From contig QMPB01000110.1 in the NCBI GenBank assembly GCA_003648395.1, forward strand, positions 1 through 10,223: a stretch of DNA of 10,223 bases. The letters are read 5' to 3'. The notes below the pieces were generated by a model, which was given only the letters and a program-made list of their open reading frames with translations, did no database searches and had not been told where the DNA came from. Below, piece after piece: positions 5,961 to 10,223 of the stretch. This DNA is from Bacteroidota bacterium (lineage in GTDB: Bacteria; Bacteroidota; Bacteroidia; Bacteroidales; UBA1556). Position numbers and translations under genes: made by a program. Positions within the stretch are counted from its first letter, which is position 1. Each line of letters begins with the position of its first letter.

Positions 5961-7937
5961 ATGAAGTTATCGGTAATTATTGTCAATTATAATGTTGAGT
6001 TTTTTTTAGAGCAATGCCTTAATAGTGTTTTGGCTGCTTCTAATGGAATTGATGTTGAAACTATTGTGGTTGATAATAACTCTGTTGATAATTCTCTTAA
6101 CATGCTCAATGAGAAGTTTCCACAAATTAAACTTATTGCAAATAAAGATAATAGAGGTTTCTCAAAGGCTAATAACCAGGGAATTGTTATTTCAAAAGGA
6201 GAGTATGTACTACTCTTAAATCCAGATACTATAGTAGAGGAAGATACTTTTAAGAAGGTTCTTGATTTTATGGATGCACATCCTGATGCTGGTGGTCTGG
6301 GAGTGAGGATGCTTGATGGAAAGGGGCGATTTTTGCCCGAATCGAAGCGTGGATTACCAACTCCTGCTGCTGCTTTTTTTAAGATGTTTGGACTTTCTAA
6401 GCTCTTTCCAAAGAGTAAGAAGTTTGCTGCATATCATGCTGGACATCTTCCTCAAGATGAAACTCATGAGGTGGAAGTGCTTTCTGGTGCATTTATGTTG
6501 ATGCGAAAAACTGCTTTGGATAAAGTAGGACTGCTAGACGAAGATTTCTTTATGTATGGCGAAGATATTGATTTGTCGTACCGATTAATTAAAGGCGGAT
6601 TTAAGAATTACTATTTTGCTGGTACTAGAATAATTCATTATAAAGGTGAAAGCACTAAAAAAAATACAGTGAATTATGTTTATGTGTTCTATAATGCTAT
6701 GGTGATTTTTGCAAAAAAACATTATTCTAAAGAGAATGCAAAGCTATTTAGCTTTCTTATTAATTCAGCAATAGTTTTAAGGGCATTGGTTTCAATAGTT
6801 GCTAGTACTATTAAAAGCTTAGTAGTACCTTTTATTGATTTTATTATAGTATATGCTGGGATGTTTATTGCAGCTAATTATTGGGGAGAGATTATTCTTG
6901 GCGAACAGCAACATTATCCTATTCAGTTTTTATACATTGTAATTCCTATTATTATATTGTTTTGGCAGCTTTCTGTATATTATTCAGGAGGTTACGATAA
7001 ACCAATTAAAGCACAAAAAATACTATTAGGTCTACTGATAGGTGTAATGCTGATATTGGTTGTATATGCTTTATTACCAGAAATATATAGATTCTCGAGA
7101 GCTTTAATTCTTTTTGGTGCTCTTTGGTCTGCCATTAGTATGATTAGTTGGCGCTTTATTGTATATTTATTGGGGGTGAAGTCTATGAAATTTGGTTCTA
7201 AGATAGCAAAGCGAATTTCTGTTGTTGGTAGTGATGAAGAAACGGAAAGAGTATTGTCATTAATTAATAATACATCCATTGACGCTTCCTTTTTGAGCAA
7301 AATATTACTTGATATTAAATTAAAAACTAATGTAGATACGAGGGTACTTGGATCTGTAGAGCAGCTAAAAGAAATTGTAAAAATCCATAAAATTTCTGAG
7401 TTGATATTTTGTGCTAAAGATTTTAAAGCTAGGGAGATAATTGATTTAATGGCTGAATTGAAATCTCCAGATATGGATTTTAAGATAGCACCACCTGAGC
7501 AGATGTTTATTATTGGTTCTAGCTCTATTGATACCTCTAGCGATGTGTATTTTGTGGAGGTTAATGCTATTAATAAGCAAAGTAATAAGAGATTTAAGAG
7601 ATTATTTGATTTTGTGATTAGTTGTATGCTATTGTTAACTTATCCTTTACATTTTTGGCTCTCAAAACAACCTTTGGGTTTGATAAAGAATTTAGTTTTA
7701 GTCATTATCGGAAAATATACTTTAGTAGGTTTTGATGAGGATATTAAGGATGTAAATCTTCCCCAAATTAAAAGAAGCTTACTTCATCCTTCGGATTTAA
7801 TTAGTGATGATGCTAGCAATGAGGATAAAGTAAGAATAAATCTCGTTTACGCTAGGAATTATAGAATTGGAAATGATTTTAATATTCTTTTTAAGGCTTT
7901 TCGTTTATTGGGGAGAATTAATATTATAAATGAATAG
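5961..7937 (+). CDS. GT2 glycosyltransferase fused to a degenerate sugar-phosphate transferase-like membrane module
   Basis: A 658-residue membrane protein. Residues 1-250 form a GT2 (WbbL/rhamnosyltransferase-like) domain: VIIVNYN (5-11), VVDNNS (36-41), NRGFSKANN (64-72), the metal-binding NPDT (87-90), and FFMYGEDIDLSYR (196-208) with the catalytic-type ED, then HYKGES (226-231). Hydrophobic segments follow at about 265-305, 321-340, 353-372 and 379-404. Residues 415-520 resemble the Rossmann-like domain of WcaJ/WbaP-type polyprenyl sugar-phosphate transferases. KRFKRLFDFVIS (543-554) looks like the start of their catalytic domain, and GKYTLVGF (584-591) and YARNYRIGNDFNIL (630-643) like its end. 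The active segment between them is absent. ATG 5961 was chosen over TTG 5940, which lies in the promoter. It probably transfers a sugar onto a lipid-linked or surface glycan at the inner membrane. Donor and acceptor are unknown. Confidence 0.88.
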   Translation: MKLSVIIVNYNVEFFLEQCLNSVLAASNGIDVETIVVDNNSVDNSLNMLNEKFPQIKLIANKDNRGFSKANNQGIVISKGEYVLLLNPDTIVEEDTFKKVLDFMDAHPDAGGLGVRMLDGKGRFLPESKRGLPTPAAAFFKMFGLSKLFPKSKKFAAYHAGHLPQDETHEVEVLSGAFMLMRKTALDKVGLLDEDFFMYGEDIDLSYRLIKGGFKNYYFAGTRIIHYKGESTKKNTVNYVYVFYNAMVIFAKKHYSKENAKLFSFLINSAIVLRALVSIVASTIKSLVVPFIDFIIVYAGMFIAANYWGEIILGEQQHYPIQFLYIVIPIIILFWQLSVYYSGGYDKPIKAQKILLGLLIGVMLILVVYALLPEIYRFSRALILFGALWSAISMISWRFIVYLLGVKSMKFGSKIAKRISVVGSDEETERVLSLINNTSIDASFLSKILLDIKLKTNVDTRVLGSVEQLKEIVKIHKISELIFCAKDFKAREIIDLMAELKSPDMDFKIAPPEQMFIIGSSSIDTSSDVYFVEVNAINKQSNKRFKRLFDFVISCMLLLTYPLHFWLSKQPLGLIKNLVLVIIGKYTLVGFDEDIKDVNLPQIKRSLLHPSDLISDDASNEDKVRINLVYARNYRIGNDFNILFKAFRLLGRINIINE

Positions 7938-8003
7938 CTTGGAATACTATAGATTAAAATACTTAAGGGATATTTTTTTATAATAACACAAACCCATTAA
8001 TCT

Positions 8004-8011
8004 TATCTTTG
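8004..8011 (+). promoter_or_regulatory. -7 promoter element for the DEAD-box helicase gene
   Basis: TATCTTTG is an exact match to TAnnTTTG, 29 bases before the ATG at 8041, giving a leader of about 22-25 nt. No clear TTG stands at the -33 distance, where the DNA is a T run followed by ATAATAA. Confidence 0.7.
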
Positions 8012-8040
8012 CAAAATTAATTAACAGACGCAATTGATAT

Positions 8041-9294
8041 ATGAGGTTCGAGCAATATAATATAGATGAAGGAATAAAGCAGAGTATTAGTAACTTAGGA
8101 TATAAAAAGCCTACAGATATTCAGTACAAATCCATTCCTCCAATTTTAAAAGGAGAAGATGTACTTGCTATTGCTCAAACTGGTACTGGAAAAACTGCTG
8201 CTTTTGCTATTCCTATTCTAGAAATCTTACAAAGAAGAAATAATTCAAAAAACAGAAGAGCAGAAGGTGTTCAATGTTTGGTAATGTCACCAACACATGA
8301 ATTAGCATTGCAAATAGAAGAAGTATTCATTACTCTTGGCAAACATTTGAAAATTAAGACTTTCTGTATTCATGGGGGAGTAGATCAAGAGCCTCAAATT
8401 AAGCAGTTAAATAAAGGAGTAGATATTCTTATTGCTACTCCTGGTAGAATGTTTGATTTGGTAAGTCAAGGTGCATTACAACTTAATCGTGTAGAAATAT
8501 TGGTTCTTGATGAGGCTGACCATATGTTAGACCTTGGTTTTATTAAGGATATTAGAGATTTAATGAGACATTTACCTCGTAAACGTCAGACTCTTTTCTT
8601 TTCTGCAACAATTAACAAAAGCATCAAGAAACTTGCTTATTCTCTTGTTACTAATGCTATTAGAATTCAAATATCACCAAAAGATCCAGTAGCTAAAAAT
8701 ATAGAACATGCTGTGTCTATGGTTGAAATGGATGATAAAAGATTCTTTCTTGAGCAAATTATTAAAAACAATGATGATAAGAAGATTTTGGTATTTGTGA
8801 GAACGAAAGTTAGGGCAGAAAGAGTAAAAAAAGCAATGCAAAGAGTTGATATTATTACAGACACCATTCATAGTGATAAGGAGCAGAATGAAAGAGAGAT
8901 TACAATGCGTAATTTTAGAAGTGGCGAGCTGAAAGTTCTCATTGCAACAGATATTAGTGCCCGTGGTATTGATATTCCTAATGTTGAGTATGTTATTAAT
9001 TATGATATGCCAGAAACTTCAGAGCATTATGTGCATCGTGTTGGTAGAACGGGTAGGGGAAGAAATAAGGGAATTGCTATCTCATTCTGTAGTAAGGAAG
9101 AAAGAGATTTGCTGAAAGAGATTGAGGAGAATCTGGGGAAACCTATTTCTAAGATGGAAATTACCAAAATGGATTATAAAAATATTCTTCTTGAAAGTGG
9201 TAAGAAAGAGAATGACTGGCAATCGGTAATGAATGATATTGAAGAAGGTGATATTGAGTATGCTAAAAAGAAGAAAAAGAAGCGGAAGAAGTGA
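8041..9294 (+). CDS. DEAD-box ATP-dependent RNA helicase, RhlE-like
   Basis: A 417-residue cytoplasmic RNA helicase with both RecA-like domains intact. Visible motifs are F3 and the Q-motif Q28, motif I AQTGTGKT (45-52), Ia PTHELAL (84-90), GG (112-113), Ib TPGR (133-136), II DEAD (157-160), III SAT (188-190), IV VFVRTK (251-256), V ATDISARGID (302-311) and VI HRVGRTGR (332-339). Motif Ia has His where most members have Arg (PTRELA). The C-terminal tail is short and ends in a run of Lys/Arg (409-417), which probably helps hold RNA. Members of this type unwind short RNA duplexes in ribosome assembly, RNA decay and cold adaptation. Which applies here is not readable. It has its own promoter, and its stop codon is followed after 2 bases by the 7-bp repeats. 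Confidence 0.96.
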   Translation: MRFEQYNIDEGIKQSISNLGYKKPTDIQYKSIPPILKGEDVLAIAQTGTGKTAAFAIPILEILQRRNNSKNRRAEGVQCLVMSPTHELALQIEEVFITLGKHLKIKTFCIHGGVDQEPQIKQLNKGVDILIATPGRMFDLVSQGALQLNRVEILVLDEADHMLDLGFIKDIRDLMRHLPRKRQTLFFSATINKSIKKLAYSLVTNAIRIQISPKDPVAKNIEHAVSMVEMDDKRFFLEQIIKNNDDKKILVFVRTKVRAERVKKAMQRVDIITDTIHSDKEQNEREITMRNFRSGELKVLIATDISARGIDIPNVEYVINYDMPETSEHYVHRVGRTGRGRNKGIAISFCSKEERDLLKEIEENLGKPISKMEITKMDYKNILLESGKKENDWQSVMNDIEEGDIEYAKKKKKKRKK

Positions 9295-9296
9295 AT

Positions 9297-9324
9297 AAAG
9301 TTGAAAGGCTAAAGTGTAAAGTAA
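9297..9324. repeat. 7-bp repeat array, first part
   Basis: Four heptads (AAAGTTG, AAAGGCT, AAAGTGT, AAAGTAA) begin at 9297, 9304, 9311 and 9318, two bases after the helicase stop codon. The same three-heptad block (AAAGGCT first) reappears at 9383 with changes, so 9304-9323 and 9383-9402 match at 19 of 20 positions. The two parts flank the fold-back sequence. Confidence 0.75.
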
Positions 9325-9380
9325 AAATCACTTTCTAATTCTCCCTTTTAGGGATGGATGAAAATTGTAAAGTGATTTTT
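9323..9380. repeat. Fold-back (inverted-repeat) sequence, possible terminator or miniature element
   Basis: AAAAATCACTTT (9323-9334) is the exact reverse complement of AAAGTGATTTTT (9369-9380). The stem extends inward to 9343/9360 with 18 of 21 positions Watson-Crick paired, one G-T pair and two mismatches. A small inner hairpin, TCCC-TTTTA-GGGA (9342-9354), sits in the loop as an alternative fold. The right arm ends in five T, so an RNA copy could act as a bidirectional terminator for the helicase gene. Because it splits a repeat array and is flanked by near-identical 20-bp direct repeats, a small inserted element is the alternative. Confidence 0.7.
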
Positions 9381-9382
9381 CA

Positions 9383-9424
9383 AAAGGCTAAAGTTTAAAG
9401 TAGGCAGTCTTCAGAGTAAAGCCA
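9383..9424. repeat. 7-bp repeat array, second part
   Basis: Six heptads begin at 9383, 9390, 9397, 9404, 9411 and 9418, mostly with AG at positions 3-4 (AAAGTTT, AAAGTAG, GCAGTCT and relatives). The segment 9399-9414, AGTAGGCAGTCTTCAG, is identical to the reverse complement of 4817-4832, tying this array to the one behind the GH114-family gene. Confidence 0.75.
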
Positions 9425-9439
9425 GAAGGAATAACGAAT

Positions 9440-9471
9440 AATCAAATCACCAATTAATCAAATCACCAATT
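9440..9471. repeat. Perfect 16-bp tandem duplication built from 8-bp units
   Basis: AATCAAATCACCAATT occurs twice in a row (9440-9455 and 9456-9471) without a mismatch, ending 5 bases before the ATG of the DUF2461 gene. Each copy can be read as two related 8-bp units. The array corresponds to the 8-bp array at 4735-4781 in sequence flavour, position and orientation relative to transcription. Confidence 0.85.
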
Positions 9472-9476
9472 CTACA

Positions 9477-10154
9477 ATGAAAAACATACTAAAAGATGTA
9501 TATAACTTCATAGAGTTATTAAATGTCAACAACAATCGTGAATGGTTTAATGAGAACAAGCATTTATATTTAGAGGCGAAAGCTAAGTTTGATGTATTGG
9601 TCGATTTTATAGGAAAAGAAATAGAGAAATTTGATTCTACTTATACTTTCACCAATGCCAAATCTTGTACTTACAGGATATATCGCGATGTGAGATTTTC
9701 AAAGAATAAGTTGCCATATAAAAATCATTTTGGAGCATTCTGGAATAAGGGAGGACGTAAATCACCTTATGCAGGTTATTATCTTCATATTCAACCAGGT
9801 GGAGAGTCTTTTTTTGGTGGTGGGATTTATCGTCCCGAGGCAACGTCTTTGAAGGCTTTGAGGAGTGAGATATACTATTCGTATAATCAGTTAGATAGTG
9901 TCTTAAATAAGTCAAAATTTAAGAATATATATCCTGAATTGTTAGAAGATAAATTAATGCGTGGACCTAAGGATTTTCCCAAAGATTGCGATGCAATCGA
10001 ATATTTAAAATATAAAAGTTTGGTAGTTGGTCATGATATTAGCGATAACATATTGCAGAATAAAGATATTTCAGCTGAAATTATTGAAGGTTTTGTAACT
10101 TTACAACCTCTTATTGAGTATATCAATGGAGCAATTGACATGAAGGAAAACTAA
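9477..10154 (+). CDS. DUF2461 / TIGR02453 family protein of unknown function
   Basis: A 225-residue soluble protein of the usual length for the family. The family pattern is clear: an N-terminal FIELLNVNNNREWFNENK (12-29) region, then a central YRIYRDVRFSKNKLPYKNHFG core at about 67-87. A further stretch reads AGYYLHIQPGGESFFGGGIY (99-118). The many Arg, Lys and aromatic residues in the core suggest a binding or catalytic site, but no activity is established. No signal peptide or membrane segment is seen. The ATG directly follows the 16-bp tandem repeat, and no purine-rich ribosome site or TAnnTTTG element is visible in the 182-bp gap. It may therefore depend on read-through from the helicase gene or on an unrecognised promoter. 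A further gene starts 7 bases downstream, probably in the same operon. Confidence 0.93.
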   Translation: MKNILKDVYNFIELLNVNNNREWFNENKHLYLEAKAKFDVLVDFIGKEIEKFDSTYTFTNAKSCTYRIYRDVRFSKNKLPYKNHFGAFWNKGGRKSPYAGYYLHIQPGGESFFGGGIYRPEATSLKALRSEIYYSYNQLDSVLNKSKFKNIYPELLEDKLMRGPKDFPKDCDAIEYLKYKSLVVGHDISDNILQNKDISAEIIEGFVTLQPLIEYINGAIDMKEN

Positions 10155-10161
10155 TGCATTA

Positions 10162-10223
10162 ATGAGCAATAAAACAAAATATATACTTATCTCTTTGGGC
10201 ATACTTCTTAGTGTGCTTTTCTC
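10162..10223 (+). CDS. Start of a membrane-anchored or exported protein, 3' partial
   Basis: An open frame begins with ATG at 10162, 7 bases after the DUF2461 stop codon, and is cut by the window end after 20 codons. It reads MSNKTKYILIS followed by LGILLSVLF: a short polar, Lys-containing start and then a hydrophobic run, as in a signal peptide or single N-terminal membrane helix. An ATG at 10154 in another frame stops after two codons. GGAAAAC at 10144-10151, within the end of the upstream gene, could serve as its ribosome site. Too little is visible to name a family. Confidence 0.6.
   Translation, partial: MSNKTKYILISLGILLSVLF

Noticed and set aside
6992..7300. 102-codon - strand frame inside the glycosyltransferase gene
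   Set aside because: It is fully contained in a well-supported gene on the other strand, with no family features. AT-rich antisense frames of this size are expected by chance.
7956..7976. Possible terminator after the glycosyltransferase gene (AAAATA/TATTTT with a T run)
   Set aside because: The 6-bp stem is entirely A-T with a 9-base loop, too weak to call in DNA this AT-rich. The T run alone is not enough.
9265..9291. Purine-only run at the end of the helicase gene as a slippage site
   Set aside because: It encodes the basic tail typical of such helicases, and a stop follows immediately. Nothing indicates a programmed frameshift.
9440..9471. Possible CRISPR-like repeat
   Set aside because: There are only two directly adjacent 16-bp copies with no spacers, and no cas genes are nearby. 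It is a tandem duplication.

Overview
The window is AT-rich DNA (about one third G+C by eye), densely packed with genes. It looks like a chromosomal segment of a member of the Bacteroidota. The main support is three exact matches to the Bacteroidota -7 promoter element TAnnTTTG, each placed just upstream of a convincing start codon. A-rich rather than GGAGG-like ribosome sites and the protein families also fit. No rRNA, tRNA, CRISPR array, transposase or phage gene was seen.

Region 1 (1-2450, + strand) is a two-gene unit. The first gene is an AAA+-type ATPase with a C-terminal winged helix, cut by the left edge of the window. It overlaps by one base (TAATG) a small MscS-like channel protein. 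I do not recognise this pair as a named system. Region 2 (2447-4703, - strand) is a NatA/NatB-type ABC exporter: a permease and its ATPase, 22 bp apart. Its 3' end overlaps the end of the MscS-like gene tail to tail by 4 bp.

Region 3 (4838-7937) is a divergent pair that shares a 133-bp promoter region. The - strand gene encodes an exported GH114/TM1410-family protein whose motif order appears circularly permuted relative to the classical family. The + strand gene encodes a 658-residue membrane glycosyltransferase: a GT2 domain joined to what looks like a sugar-phosphate transferase module whose catalytic segment is missing. Both suggest surface polysaccharide metabolism, which is inference.

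Region 4 (8004-10223, + strand) holds an RhlE-like DEAD-box helicase, a DUF2461/TIGR02453 protein, and the first 62 bases of a gene for a membrane-anchored or exported protein.

The least expected signal is in two gene gaps, 4735-4848 and 9297-9471. Read in the direction of transcription, both have the same layout: an array of 7-bp degenerate repeats starting at the upstream gene's stop codon, a short spacer, then an array of 8-bp degenerate repeats just before the next gene. A 16-bp segment is identical between them. In the second gap a nearly palindromic fold-back sequence of about 58 bp interrupts the 7-bp array. This looks like a dispersed intergenic repeat family of unknown function.
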